NCBI GenBank assembly: GCA_913056235.1
Contig: CAJXMW010000001.1
Coordinates: 1,054,001-1,118,000, forward strand
Source of the DNA: an uncultured Fodinibius sp.
GTDB taxonomy: Bacteria; Bacteroidota; Rhodothermia; Balneolales; Balneolaceae
Reading direction: 5' to 3'
Length of the DNA stretch: 64,000 bases
Part shown: piece after piece, positions 25,804 to 34,931 of the stretch
Numbering within the stretch: position 1 is the stretch's first letter
How the letters are laid out: each line of letters opens with the position of its first letter
Notes under the pieces: model-generated
What the model saw: the letters and a program-made list of their open reading frames with translations, nothing else
Told to the model about the DNA's origin: nothing
Database searches by the model: none
Position numbers and translations under genes: made by a program

Positions 25804-27812
25804 ATGTTAAGCTTATGTTGGAATCTGGTCAGGGTTTCTAAAACATTACAGCCGGAGTAAATAAACTCATCAACGCCGGCTTTTTTGTATTCCTCGACAT
25901 CCTCCTTCGGATATCCTGCTAATACTGCGACCGGACGGTCCTCCAGTTTATTAAGCTGATTACAAATGGCCGGGACGAACTCTTTGTATTCCTTATCAGA
26001 GCTGCAGATAACGACAATATCCGGTTGCTGATCTTTGACGGCTTCAAGGGCAGTATCCACATCCTCAAAACCTATGGGATCTTTAATGTCATAACCCACA
26101 CAGCCAAAGAAATTAGCGGTAAATGTAGAGCGCCCTTTACGCCACTTTTTGTTGCCGAGTGGCAACGTTAGTACCTTCGGCGTTTCGTCGTGATTTTCAG
26201 TTGCCAGCCGCAACTCTTCAAATGCTTTTGTTCCGCGATAAGGAGTGACAGTACGAAATTGGTGCTTACCCACATCAAGTAAGTGCGGAACCACATCGCC
26301 CAATTTAGCACCGTTGGCAAAAGCTTTTGCGAGGTCAGCCGGTAGGTTTTTGATTTCGAGTTCAACATCATCTTCCGACTCATTCAGGGAGACGGTTTTG
26401 AATTTTGTATCAACTTTATCAGCCATGCTGTTATCGGCGTTGGAGTACTGGTTGGTGCCTACAAAAATGCGTCCCCGATTGGCAATGGCTTGATCGCGTT
26501 TTTGCTGGGATTCTTTAATGACCGATTGCACTATTCCATTTTCGATAGCTTTCAGCAGGCCACCTTCGGTTTCGATTTCCTGGAATAACTCCCATGCTGC
26601 TTGACCGAGATCATCGGTAAGCTTTTCGATGTAGTATGATCCAGCGCCGGGATCTTCCACCTTGTCGAGGTAGGCCTCTTCGCTGAAAATAATTTGCTGG
26701 TTGCGGGCAATGCGCTGTGAAAAATCATTGGGCTGACGAAAATGCTCATCAAAGGGCAAGATCGTCATCGAGTCACAGCCTGCGATAGCGGCTGACATGC
26801 CTTCGGTGGAGGTTCGCAGCATGTTGCTATAGGGATCATACAGCGTTTTGTTCCATCGCGAAGTTTCACCATGCAGGTATGCACTCGTTTCTGGATCACC
26901 GCCATATGCATCGAGTAGATTTTTCCAGAGTAGGCGTGCCGCTCGGAATTTGGCGATTTCCAGGAAGTAGTTTGATCCTACCGAAAAACTGAAGTGCAAG
27001 GCCTCGGTAACCTCATCTATCTCAAGGCCGGCTTCGGTCAATATGGATAGATACTCTGAGGCTGTGGCCAAGGCATAACCAAGTTCCTGTACAATGGTGC
27101 CGCCCGAATTGTGATAGGCACGTGCATCTACGGCAAGGGGACGAACACTGGGCATATTCTGAATGCCAAACTGAGCCAGCTGCTGGATATCGCGCTTTAA
27201 TGCTTGCTGATTTTTTGGATATTGACCGTTCTTTAATACATACACAAAAGGATCATAGGTGAAGGTAGCCCAGGCTTTTTGTGGATTTATATTTCGGTCC
27301 TGCATCTCATTCCTGAGCATCCCCATCAGGGCGGGTGAGGCCATGCCTGCATCAAAATGAAAGGGTGTTTTATTTAGCGAAATGTCTTGTAACAGATCAG
27401 AAAAATCGTGCTGATCTTGAACAGGGAGTCCCTGGAGGTCGCCCCCCATCATACCCTCGGTGCGCCGGATTTTTAAATGGAATTGCAGAGCCTCAGCCCC
27501 GCGGTCTAGCGCATTGCGGGCCTGAGTATTGGCCGAAGAAATATCCTCCGCAAAAATAGGTTCACGGATCTCCCAGCTGTTAGCATTTTTATCCGCATAC
27601 TTCTTGGGAATCGTTGCCTGTCGATCAATCTGTTTAAGAACTTCGCGGCGATAAAAGGGAAGTGGCGCTACGCCTTCATCAGTGTCCCAGCGAAGTTTTT
27701 CTTTGTAATCGGCTCCCTTCAGATCGCGGGTAATAACTTTTTCCCACTCCTCGGTAGAAACAGGGGGAAATTCATGAAACAGGGATTGTTCCGTGGTCTT
27801 GGATTCACTCAT
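25791..27812 (-). CDS. mutA: Methylmalonyl-CoA mutase, non-catalytic small subunit
   Basis: 673-residue paralogue of the large subunit that forms the heterodimer with MutB. It keeps the mutase barrel: SYYIEKLTD and the motif FSFSVGSNYFLEIAKFRAARLLW are shared with MutB. The C-terminal B12-like domain (about 560-673) lacks the DxHxxG cobalamin motif, as is normal for the small subunit. No internal stop or gap is seen. It is first in the minus-strand order. The acyl-CoA dehydrogenase gene is transcribed divergently from the 184-base gap, in which I saw no cobalamin riboswitch. Confidence 0.95.
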   Translation of the reverse strand: MSESKTTEQSLFHEFPPVSTEEWEKVITRDLKGADYKEKLRWDTDEGVAPLPFYRREVLKQIDRQATIPKKYADKNANSWEIREPIFAEDISSANTQARNALDRGAEALQFHLKIRRTEGMMGGDLQGLPVQDQHDFSDLLQDISLNKTPFHFDAGMASPALMGMLRNEMQDRNINPQKAWATFTYDPFVYVLKNGQYPKNQQALKRDIQQLAQFGIQNMPSVRPLAVDARAYHNSGGTIVQELGYALATASEYLSILTEAGLEIDEVTEALHFSFSVGSNYFLEIAKFRAARLLWKNLLDAYGGDPETSAYLHGETSRWNKTLYDPYSNMLRTSTEGMSAAIAGCDSMTILPFDEHFRQPNDFSQRIARNQQIIFSEEAYLDKVEDPGAGSYYIEKLTDDLGQAAWELFQEIETEGGLLKAIENGIVQSVIKESQQKRDQAIANRGRIFVGTNQYSNADNSMADKVDTKFKTVSLNESEDDVELEIKNLPADLAKAFANGAKLGDVVPHLLDVGKHQFRTVTPYRGTKAFEELRLATENHDETPKVLTLPLGNKKWRKGRSTFTANFFGCVGYDIKDPIGFEDVDTALEAVKDQQPDIVVICSSDKEYKEFVPAICNQLNKLEDRPVAVLAGYPKEDVEEYKKAGVDEFIYSGCNVLETLTRFQHKLNIIEN

Positions 27813-27996
27813 ATATATCTGTTTAGTCTCGATTTTGAGTCTTCAAAATAATGAGCTTGCCGTTACTTTACTAACGTTTTGAGGGAGCAGTCTGTGTTAC
27901 TCTTAAAACATAATACACGTGGGCGAATCTTTGTTGATGAATTCCTATATTAGGACACTAAATTTTAAACTATATCAATATTAAAGAAGCTATTCT

Positions 27997-29160
27997 ATGG
28001 AACAAGTAGACCAACAGATGCCTCCGTTGACAAAGCTAACGGAAGACGAAAAAATGCTTCGCGACGCTTCTCGCGACTTCGCTGAAAGCGTTATCAAACC
28101 CAAGGTGGAAGAGATGGATCAACAGGCAAAGCTGGATCCGGACCTGGTACAAGAGTTTTTTGATATGGGATTGATGGGAGTGGAAGTGCCCGAAAAGTAC
28201 AGCGGGGGCGGTGGTTCCTTTTTTATGTCCATTTTGTCCATTGAGCAAATTTCCCGCGTGGATGCATCAGCCGGAGTATTTATGGATGTGCAGAATACGC
28301 TGGTTAACAACGCCTTTCTGAATTTTGGTAGTGAAGATGTTAAACAGCGATACCTTCCGCAGCTGGCTACTGAGAAAGTCGGCGCCTATTGCCTCTCGGA
28401 GGCCGGATCGGGCAGCGATGCTTTTGCCCTTAAAACAACGGCTAAAGAAGAGGGTGACCATTATGTGTTGAACGGTTCCAAAATGTGGATCACCAATGCC
28501 AATGAAGCAGATATTTTCCTGGTATTTGCCACGATTAATCCTGAGGCGGGATACAAAGGCATCACCGCGTTTGTGGTCGAACGGGATTTTGAAGGCTTCT
28601 CGGTATCCAAGAAAGAGAATAAGCTGGGAATCCGTGCCAGTTCTACCTGCGAAGTATTGCTGGAGGACTGCAAGGTACCCAAAGAGAATGTGCTTGGCGA
28701 AGTAGGCAAGGGATACAAGGTTGCAATCGAAACCCTCAACGAGGGACGCATTGGTATCGGCGCGCAGATGATCGGTATTGCACAGGGGGCACTGGATGCG
28801 ACACTCGAATATACCAAAGAGCGTGAGCAGTTTGGAAAGTCAATTTCTGAGTTCCAGGGGGTACAGTTCCAGTTGGCCAAGATGGCTACTGATATTGAGA
28901 CGGCCCGACTGCTGGTGTACAATGCCGCCCGAATGAAGGAAAATGGCGAAAATTTTCTCAAAGAAGCTGCCATGGCCAAATATCACTCTTCAGAAGTGGC
29001 TGAGCGCGTTAGTTCCCAGGCCGTTGATCTGTTTGGCGGTTATGGATATGTCAAAGAGTATCCTGTGGAAAAATATTTCCGGGATTCCAAGATTGGCAAG
29101 ATCTACGAGGGTACCTCTAATATGCAGCTCAATACCATTGCAAAGTTAATATTGAAATAA
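27997..29160 (+). CDS. Acyl-CoA dehydrogenase
   Basis: FAD enzyme that introduces the alpha-beta double bond in acyl-CoA. 387 residues, full length. Motifs: YCLSEAGSGSDAFALKTTA (family signature 1), LNGSKMWITNANEAD, ERIGIGAQMIG-type helices in the form NEGRIGIGAQMIGIAQGAL, EREQFGKSISEFQ, and the C-terminal DLFGGYGYVKEYPVEKYFRD-K with YEGTSNMQ, where Glu371 is the catalytic base. It is closest in style to short-chain or short/branched-chain enzymes. Its divergent position next to mutA-mutB fits breakdown of fatty or branched acids towards propionyl-CoA, which is inference. Confidence 0.94.
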   Translation: MEQVDQQMPPLTKLTEDEKMLRDASRDFAESVIKPKVEEMDQQAKLDPDLVQEFFDMGLMGVEVPEKYSGGGGSFFMSILSIEQISRVDASAGVFMDVQNTLVNNAFLNFGSEDVKQRYLPQLATEKVGAYCLSEAGSGSDAFALKTTAKEEGDHYVLNGSKMWITNANEADIFLVFATINPEAGYKGITAFVVERDFEGFSVSKKENKLGIRASSTCEVLLEDCKVPKENVLGEVGKGYKVAIETLNEGRIGIGAQMIGIAQGALDATLEYTKEREQFGKSISEFQGVQFQLAKMATDIETARLLVYNAARMKENGENFLKEAAMAKYHSSEVAERVSSQAVDLFGGYGYVKEYPVEKYFRDSKIGKIYEGTSNMQLNTIAKLILK

Positions 29161-29186
29161 AACTGGTAATAGACTTTTTGCTTAAG

Positions 29187-29221
29187 AAAACCTCGGTATT
29201 TCTGCCGGGGTTTTCTATTTT
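29187..29221 (+). terminator. Terminator after the acyl-CoA dehydrogenase gene
   Basis: Stem AAAACCTCGG (29187-29196) with CCGGGGTTTT (29205-29214), one mismatch, eight-base loop, then CTATTTT. It starts 26 bases past the stop codon. Confidence 0.85.
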
Positions 29222-29625
29222 GTGCTTACTTCCTTTTTTCTCTCTCCAGAAAATCAATGTACCAATAACTTACGTCATCCTTTCCGAATTTTTAGCATAT
29301 CCTGCCTGTAGTAATTTTGTGCCGCCAAGCTTTTTTCTTTCTTCCGTTTCGGGTCACATAATTCCATCCCTGGTCAGTGGGAAAGCACCGGCTGTGAAAT
29401 CACAAGATGTTGGTATCCGTCAAGATGATATAGACTACAGCACGGTACCCGAGCTAAAGCAGAATTGGTCTCCGTCATCGATTCTGATGAAAAAAGGTTT
29501 TGAAAAATAAAGATTTTTGGGAATGATAGCTGTTTGCATTGTTGTTGATTGAAAGTATTATTGCAAAGAAGAATACAAAGTAACACTCTAAACGTTCATT
29601 AAATACATTAAAGCGCTTTTTTGAT
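29222..29625. other. Gene-poor spacer with a possible C-terminal coding remnant
   Basis: No convincing gene. An open frame ends at 29510 and its last 40 or so residues (ending SSILMKKGFEK) look protein-like in composition. It would have to begin inside the terminator at 29187 with a very hydrophobic, unconvincing N-terminus. It may be the tail of a lost gene. The last 110 bases before 29626 are AT-rich and probably hold the promoter of the PAS protein. Confidence 0.35.
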
Positions 29626-30894
29626 ATGCAGACAGACGATCTAAATAAGCTCAAGAAATGGAGTAAAGATGAAAAATCTTTCGAAAAAATTAAGCAGTTT
29701 GTCGAAGATCTGATTGAAGAGCGCGATGAAACGGAACAAAATCTTGAGCTTCTTGAGTCTGCCATTCGAAGTGATTATGATTCTATCCTGATTACTGAAT
29801 TAAAGTTGGAGAAGCCTGGCCCCCGTATTGTGTATGTCAATGATGGCTTCTGCAAGATGACTGGATACAGCAAAGAAGAGGTTATTGGCAAGACGCCGCG
29901 CATTTTGCAGGGTCCCAAGACCGATCGCGAAGTGCTTGATAAGCTGAAGGAACGGCTTCGGGAAGGGCAGTCATTTTTCGGGCAGGCTGTTAACTATCGC
30001 AAAGATGGCTCCGAATTTATCAACCAATGGGATATTCATCCGTTAACCGACAGTGAGGGTAATATTACTCATTGGGTTTCATATCAGCATGACATTACCA
30101 AGCGCAAGCGTGCCGAAGAGCAACTCGTGAATCAAAAAGTAGAATTTGATAGTCTCCGGGAAGAGTCACAGCGTACGGTTGTGGACGTGGACGTGCAGGG
30201 TAATATTGTAATGGCTAACAAGGCATTTCGAGAACTTATCGGCTATACCAAAGATGAGCTCAAGCAGATTAAGGTTTGGGATCTGTTTCCTGACAAGTAC
30301 ATGGATTCGCTGAAAGGACGTTTTGATGAGCAGGATGAAGATACTTATTTCGACGGCGAAGACTTCAAGGGAATCATCATGCATAAAGATGGTATCCCGG
30401 TACAGATCAAGGGTAGTACAGAGATTTTAGATCTCAAAGACCAGAAGCTGATCCGTGCTGAAATCGAAAATATATCGCTGCAAAAACGTATCATGGATAC
30501 GTTGAAAAAACGGAACGATGATTTTACCCGCGTGGTAGGCAAAGCTTCCGAGTTTACCTACAGTTTTCAGTATGACGGGGACGAACTAATTTTGTCGGCT
30601 GTTTCTGAAGAGTTTCCCGAAATTACTTCTCTCTCAAGCGAAGCAGTACTGGGGAAAGATACTCTCCGAAAATTTGTGCATGAAGATGATCTGGAAAAGG
30701 TTAAAACTCACCTACATAAGATTTTAGGCGGCAAGAATTCAACTTGTGAATATCGTTTGCTGTCTCAACAAGGCGAATACATTACGGTGCTTGATTACGG
30801 CAGACCTGAATGGGGCGACGACAAAGAAAAAGTTCAGGCGGGGCAGTGTGCCGTGTCGGTTGACGAGGCTTATGTAAATATGTCGGATGCATAG
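29626..30894 (+). CDS. Three-PAS sensor protein; first PAS is LOV-like with Cys replaced by Pro
   Basis: 422 residues, cytoplasmic, no kinase or other output domain. Helical coil at 1-45; PAS 1 about 46-160; PAS 2 about 170-285; PAS 3 about 295-410. PAS 1 aligns with LOV photoreceptor domains: IVYVNDGFCKMTGYSKEEVIG, then GKTPRILQGPKTD where LOV proteins have GxNCRFLQG, then NYRKDGSEFINQW and VSYQHDITKRK. The residues that bind flavin in LOV domains are kept (Asn123, Asn133, Gln154, Arg92, Gln95), but the adduct-forming Cys is Pro91. It may bind flavin without the usual photocycle, or be a redox or ligand sensor. The next gene, sufE, begins 69 bases later. Confidence 0.82.
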   Translation: MQTDDLNKLKKWSKDEKSFEKIKQFVEDLIEERDETEQNLELLESAIRSDYDSILITELKLEKPGPRIVYVNDGFCKMTGYSKEEVIGKTPRILQGPKTDREVLDKLKERLREGQSFFGQAVNYRKDGSEFINQWDIHPLTDSEGNITHWVSYQHDITKRKRAEEQLVNQKVEFDSLREESQRTVVDVDVQGNIVMANKAFRELIGYTKDELKQIKVWDLFPDKYMDSLKGRFDEQDEDTYFDGEDFKGIIMHKDGIPVQIKGSTEILDLKDQKLIRAEIENISLQKRIMDTLKKRNDDFTRVVGKASEFTYSFQYDGDELILSAVSEEFPEITSLSSEAVLGKDTLRKFVHEDDLEKVKTHLHKILGGKNSTCEYRLLSQQGEYITVLDYGRPEWGDDKEKVQAGQCAVSVDEAYVNMSDA

Positions 30895-30963
30895 TATTAT
30901 TTTGTATTAATTTCTTTGTAGTTTACAGAGTTACACTGCAACACTCACAACGACTCTTTAGCT

Positions 30964-31401
30964 ATGGCCGATATCCTGGAAGTTCAGCAACAGATTATTG
31001 ATGAGTTTAGAGCACTCGGCGACTGGACCGAAAGATATAAGCATATCATTAAGCAAGGTCGTAATCTTGATCCGTTGGATGAGCAGTACAAAGTGGATGA
31101 GAACTTGGTTCGTGGCTGCCAGTCGCAAGTATGGCTGCACACCCGGTTCGAAGATGGAAAAGTAATATTTGAGGCCGACAGCGACGCCGCCATTACCAAA
31201 GGATTGGTGGCGTTGATGGTTCGCTTTTATTCCGAGAGGGAACCCGAAACCATTATCAACACCAGTCCCGATTTTATTAAAAAAATTGGGATGGAACAGC
31301 ATCTCTCACCTACCCGTTCTAATGGTTTGGCTTCGATGGTAAAGCAGATGAAGATTTATGCCATGGCTTACAAAACAAAGCAGGAACAAGCTGAAGCTTA
31401 A
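30964..31401 (+). CDS. sufE: SufE-family cysteine desulfurase partner
   Basis: Accepts persulfide sulfur from the cysteine desulfurase SufS and passes it to the SufBCD scaffold for Fe-S cluster building. 145 residues. The sulfur-accepting Cys52 sits in the loop VRGCQSQVWL, the family signature, preceded by DWTERYKHIIKQGRNL and followed by the GLVALMVRFYSERE and MKQMKIYA-type helices. Length and motifs are standard. It is away from any suf operon, as is common. Confidence 0.94.
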   Translation: MADILEVQQQIIDEFRALGDWTERYKHIIKQGRNLDPLDEQYKVDENLVRGCQSQVWLHTRFEDGKVIFEADSDAAITKGLVALMVRFYSEREPETIINTSPDFIKKIGMEQHLSPTRSNGLASMVKQMKIYAMAYKTKQEQAEA

Positions 31402-31515
31402 TCACATCATCATTAGGTTCTCTTAATAATATTTTAGTTACATTTTGGTTTTAGCGGAATTTCCGTTACTTAATATGCAATATACAGCCGCCAAGGCAAT
31501 TACTACCACGATAGC

Positions 31516-33351
31516 ATGTATTCTTTATCCGGTTTAAAGAAAATGGTTTCTGCTCGTGATCTTCGGGATGACCATGTGGAAAAAATTGATAATACCGGGC
31601 TCATCATTTTACAAAATGTATCATTTTCGTTGGCCGGCGTTGGGTTGCTGTTTCTGATTGCCTTTCGGATGAACGAATCTATTTCGCTCTCATGGTTTTT
31701 CCTGAGCGTGACGATTGCCTTTGCCCTTATACCTCTGCTTGCGCGAAAAGGATATGAGAATACCTCCAAGTTCTTGCTGCTTGCCTATGTGAATGTTTGC
31801 ATATTGATTCTTAGCTCAGTCTTTGGCAAAGAGATGTTTATCCAGGCGTTTTACATCCCGGCCTCCGGTTTATCCATTCTTTTATTTGAGAAAGAGCACC
31901 AGCAGTTGCGCAACCTTGGGATAGCTATGGCTGTGATTGGATATCTGATCCTCGACTATATTATTTTTGATCAGATTTATCTCACGGCCGACGAGGGGGT
32001 ATTTGTGAAATGGTGTATCCTGGGAGCCGCATTTGTAACGACATGGATGACCTTTAACAAGTTTTCGGAATCCAAAGAGGCAGCGGAGGAGAGAAACCAA
32101 CAGCTGCTTGAGAAAACGCAAGCGCTGAATAAAGAGCTGTTGCAGAAAAAAGAGCAGCTCGAGAAAAATGTGCGTGAGCTGGAGAAGGCCAAACAAAAAG
32201 TCGAAGAGGGGTCGAGGGCTAAATCGGAGTTTCTGTCTACCATGAGTCACGAGATCCGTACGCCCATGAATGCTATTATTGGGATGACAAATTTACTGAT
32301 TAAAGACGATCCGCGCGAAGATCAGCTTGAGCAGCTTGAGATTCTCGATTTTTCGGCTAAAACATTGCTATCATTGATTAACGATATTCTGGATTTTTCG
32401 AAAATTGAGTCCGGCAAAATTGAATTTGAACGGGTTGCTTTTAATCTCCAGAATTTGATGAATGGGGTGCTTGAAAGTTTTCGTTTTACAGCCGAAAAAA
32501 AAGATGTAGATTTATTTCTGGATATTGATGAAAACCTGCCTGAAATGATAGTGGGCGATCCTAATCGCTTGACCCAGATTTTGAACAATCTCCTCAGTAA
32601 TGCAGTGAAGTTCACTGAAGATGGATATGTTAAGCTTTCTGTTGAGCTACAAAGCAGCAAGCAGAAGGAGCTTAGTCTGCTGTTTAAAGTTGCCGACACG
32701 GGGGTTGGTATCTCAAAGGACAAAAAAGAGGAAATTTTCGAAAGTTTTACGCAAGAACGAACCGACACTTCCCGAGTTTTTGGAGGTACTGGATTGGGGC
32801 TCACCATCAGTGAGAAGCTGGTGGATCTGCAGGGTGGAAGTATCGACCTTGATAGTGAAAAAGATCAGGGAAGTACTTTTTACGTAGAACTGCCTTTCGA
32901 AAAAAATGACGAAGTTGACGTTGAGAAACACTCTTACAAGCAATTTAGTCAGCCGGATTCGTTAAAAGGGACGACCATATTGCTGGTCGAGGATAATGCG
33001 ATCAATCAAAAAGTGATGACCCGCTTTTTGGATAAATGGGACATCTCAGTAATCGTGGCCGAAGACGGGCAGGAAGCGGTGGATAAGATAAAGGAAAATT
33101 TTGTACACTTGGTGCTGATGGATCTTCAGATGCCCAGAATGGACGGCTATGAGGCGACACGACTGATCCGTGAGATGGATGACAAGAAAAAATCGAATGT
33201 ACCCGTGCTGGCATTAACAGCGGCGGCACTTAAAGAGGTGCGGGAGAAGGTATTTGCTTCGGGTATGAACGATTATTTGACGAAGCCTTTTAATCCCGCC
33301 GAGCTCCAGAAGAAGCTTGAATTCTATATTTTAGACCAGAGCCAGAACTAG
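31516..33351 (+). CDS. Membrane hybrid histidine kinase with receiver domain
   Basis: 611 residues. About five or six membrane helices lie between residues 28 and 180, with no recognised ligand-binding domain. A coiled coil (180-235) links to HisKA with MSHEIRTPMNAIIGM (phospho-acceptor His245). HATPase_c motifs follow: N-box NNLLSNAVKFT at 357-367, G1 DTGVGIS at 394-400, G2 GGTGLGLTI. The C-terminal receiver (about 486-605) has VEDN, the phospho-acceptor Asp536 in LMDLQMPRMDGY, and ALTA. There is no separate regulator gene beside it. The stop overlaps the convergent dodecin stop. Confidence 0.93.
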   Translation: MYSLSGLKKMVSARDLRDDHVEKIDNTGLIILQNVSFSLAGVGLLFLIAFRMNESISLSWFFLSVTIAFALIPLLARKGYENTSKFLLLAYVNVCILILSSVFGKEMFIQAFYIPASGLSILLFEKEHQQLRNLGIAMAVIGYLILDYIIFDQIYLTADEGVFVKWCILGAAFVTTWMTFNKFSESKEAAEERNQQLLEKTQALNKELLQKKEQLEKNVRELEKAKQKVEEGSRAKSEFLSTMSHEIRTPMNAIIGMTNLLIKDDPREDQLEQLEILDFSAKTLLSLINDILDFSKIESGKIEFERVAFNLQNLMNGVLESFRFTAEKKDVDLFLDIDENLPEMIVGDPNRLTQILNNLLSNAVKFTEDGYVKLSVELQSSKQKELSLLFKVADTGVGISKDKKEEIFESFTQERTDTSRVFGGTGLGLTISEKLVDLQGGSIDLDSEKDQGSTFYVELPFEKNDEVDVEKHSYKQFSQPDSLKGTTILLVEDNAINQKVMTRFLDKWDISVIVAEDGQEAVDKIKENFVHLVLMDLQMPRMDGYEATRLIREMDDKKKSNVPVLALTAAALKEVREKVFASGMNDYLTKPFNPAELQKKLEFYILDQSQN

Positions 33352-33557
33352 CCTTTCAGCGTAAATCCTATCTTCAGTCCAACCTGCCACTGGACCACGT
33401 TCCCGTTTTCAATGCTTCCACGGGTTTCAGTAACTTCAAACCAGCTCATATCGTCTACCGTTTTCGAGGCTTTTGCTACAGCATTTTCAATAGCTGCTTC
33501 CATTGACTTGTCAGAAGTACCGGTAATCTCGATCTTTTTATAGGTATGATTTTCCAT
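33348..33557 (-). CDS. Dodecin-family flavin-binding protein
   Basis: 69 residues from ATG 33557 (an upstream start at 33605 adds an unlikely leader that runs into the csp terminator). Dodecins are small dodecamers that store or buffer flavins. The sequence shows the beta-alpha-beta-beta pattern: YKKIEITGTSDKSMEAAIEN, helix, then SWFEVTETRGSIENG and QVGLKIGFTL. The Trp of the SWFEV motif is the flavin-stacking residue known from the family. Its stop shares the tetranucleotide CTAG with the convergent hybrid kinase stop. Confidence 0.9.
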   Translation of the reverse strand: MENHTYKKIEITGTSDKSMEAAIENAVAKASKTVDDMSWFEVTETRGSIENGNVVQWQVGLKIGFTLKG

Positions 33558-33584
33558 TGTCTTTGTTTTTTTGAATTTAAGAAT

Positions 33585-33621
33585 CAATAAAAAAAGCGTC
33601 ATCAAATTGATGACGCTTTAA
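33585..33621 (-). terminator. Terminator of the cold-shock gene
   Basis: Twelve-base perfect stem AAAGCGTCATCA (33593-33604) with TGATGACGCTTT (33608-33619), three-base loop. On the minus strand it is followed by a run of T, so it ends the csp transcript just before the dodecin start. Confidence 0.92.
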
Positions 33622-33644
33622 AAATAAATATGTAATAATGTTTT

Positions 33645-33854
33645 TTACAGGGGAATCACCTCTTGCGCTTGTAGTCCTTTATCGCCTTCAGCAACAGTGA
33701 ACTCAACTTCTTGGCCTTCCTCTAGTTTTTTGTAGCCTTCCATTACAATTTCACTGAAGTGTACGAAGATATCTTCGCCTTCATCTCTAGTGATAAATCC
33801 ATAACCTTTTCCGTTATGGAACCATTTAACGGTACCTACTTCACGTTCTGCCAT
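33645..33854 (-). CDS. Cold-shock domain protein
   Basis: 69-residue single-stranded nucleic-acid chaperone of the CspA type. RNP1 is KGYGFITRD and RNP2 is DIFVHFSEI, preceded by GTVKWFHNG. The C-terminus [14 protein letters not shown] is standard. The 190-base divergent region upstream would hold the csp leader. I could not identify a specific cold-box there. Confidence 0.95.
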   Translation of the reverse strand: MAEREVGTVKWFHNGKGYGFITRDEGEDIFVHFSEIVMEGYKKLEEGQEVEFTVAEGDKGLQAQEVIPL

Positions 33855-34046
33855 CTTAATTACTCCGAGAAATTTTACTTCGTGTGCTACTTAAATGTTC
33901 TAAAACGCCTTGCAAATGCATTAAACAGCGCCTGAACGCCTAAGTATAGTATATTTTTTGTGGATTACCTACTATAAGCAAAATTTCGGGTCTCAATTTT
34001 TGATATTTTAAGCAACAAGCATTATTTGCAGATAAACCAACAGCTA

Positions 34047-34916
34047 ATGTCTGACCAAAAACGCCTTTTTGATCATTACAATCCTATCGAGGAACGGGTG
34101 GGCAAATCATTTTTTGAAGAGCTTCCCAGACAGCCCGGTATCTATAAAATGTTTGGCCGTAAGCAGGAGCTCCTTTATGTGGGTAAAGCCAAAGATCTTC
34201 GTGATCGGCTCTTCACTTATCGACGTGCTAAAATGGGAAGCACGCGTCGTAAAATCGTTCGCTTAATTCGAATGACGCACCAGGTGGAAATTGAAACCTG
34301 CAATACCGAAAAAGAAGCACTGCTGCTGGAAAACAAGCTAATCCGTGAGCACCAGCCTGAATTTAATCATGCCAAGAAACAGCCGGAGACCTACTATTTT
34401 GTGGGGCTGGAAAAGAAGGATAGGGCACTCGCTTTTAACTTGCAGATGCATCAGCCGGATAACGAATTTGTATTTGGCGCTTTTAAAGGGCACCGCGTGA
34501 TTCGCAAGTCGCTGGGCGGACTTATCCGTATACTTTACTTGCTAGAACACCAGGTGGATTCCGTTTTTGAGCTGCCCTCGATATTAACCCGCAAGCTTAC
34601 GCCTATGCAGTATGAGTTGCCCATAGCCTGGAGTAGAGAATTGATGACTAACATCTGGCCACTTATGCTTGATTACTTTCTGGGAAAACGGATGGATTTG
34701 CTCGAAACGTTCATGGAAACCTGTCGGAAAAGGGAGTTGTTAGAATCATTTGCCGGATCGATGATCCTTGATGATCTGGAGGCGATGAAATGGTTTTATG
34801 AGCGCTGTTCGCGCCGTAATTTTGAGATCCAGCAACAGTTGGGATTGTATAATCCACTCATTCCTCAAGAAAAGCTTGATGACTATCTGATTGAGTGGGC
34901 TTTTGCAGAAGAATAA
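34047..34916 (+). CDS. GIY-YIG nuclease domain protein, UvrC/Cho-like N-terminus
   Basis: 289 residues from ATG 34047 (a TTG at 34026 is possible). The N-terminal GIY-YIG domain (about 30-125) is like that of UvrC and Cho: QPGIYKMFGRKQELLYVGKAKDLRDRL, with the tyrosines, the catalytic Arg, and Glu in EKEALLLENKLIREHQPEFN. The C-terminal 165 residues do not show a UvrB-binding or helix-hairpin-helix region and are unfamiliar. It may nick damaged DNA like Cho, but the partner is unknown. The next gene follows after 15 bases. Confidence 0.85.
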   Translation: MSDQKRLFDHYNPIEERVGKSFFEELPRQPGIYKMFGRKQELLYVGKAKDLRDRLFTYRRAKMGSTRRKIVRLIRMTHQVEIETCNTEKEALLLENKLIREHQPEFNHAKKQPETYYFVGLEKKDRALAFNLQMHQPDNEFVFGAFKGHRVIRKSLGGLIRILYLLEHQVDSVFELPSILTRKLTPMQYELPIAWSRELMTNIWPLMLDYFLGKRMDLLETFMETCRKRELLESFAGSMILDDLEAMKWFYERCSRRNFEIQQQLGLYNPLIPQEKLDDYLIEWAFAEE

Positions 34917-34931
34917 ATCAATACAAAGAGT

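Noticed and set aside
27813-27996. Cobalamin riboswitch upstream of mutA
   Set aside because: I looked for a B12-box-like stretch and conserved stems on the minus strand and saw none.
29178-29510. Open frame of 110 codons after the acyl-CoA dehydrogenase
   Set aside because: It starts inside the gap before, and then runs through, a clear terminator hairpin; its N-terminal part is an unnatural hydrophobic mix. Kept only as a possible remnant of its tail.
29626-30894. Calling the protein a standard blue-light LOV receptor
   Set aside because: The Cys that forms the flavin adduct is Pro91, so the standard photocycle cannot be claimed.
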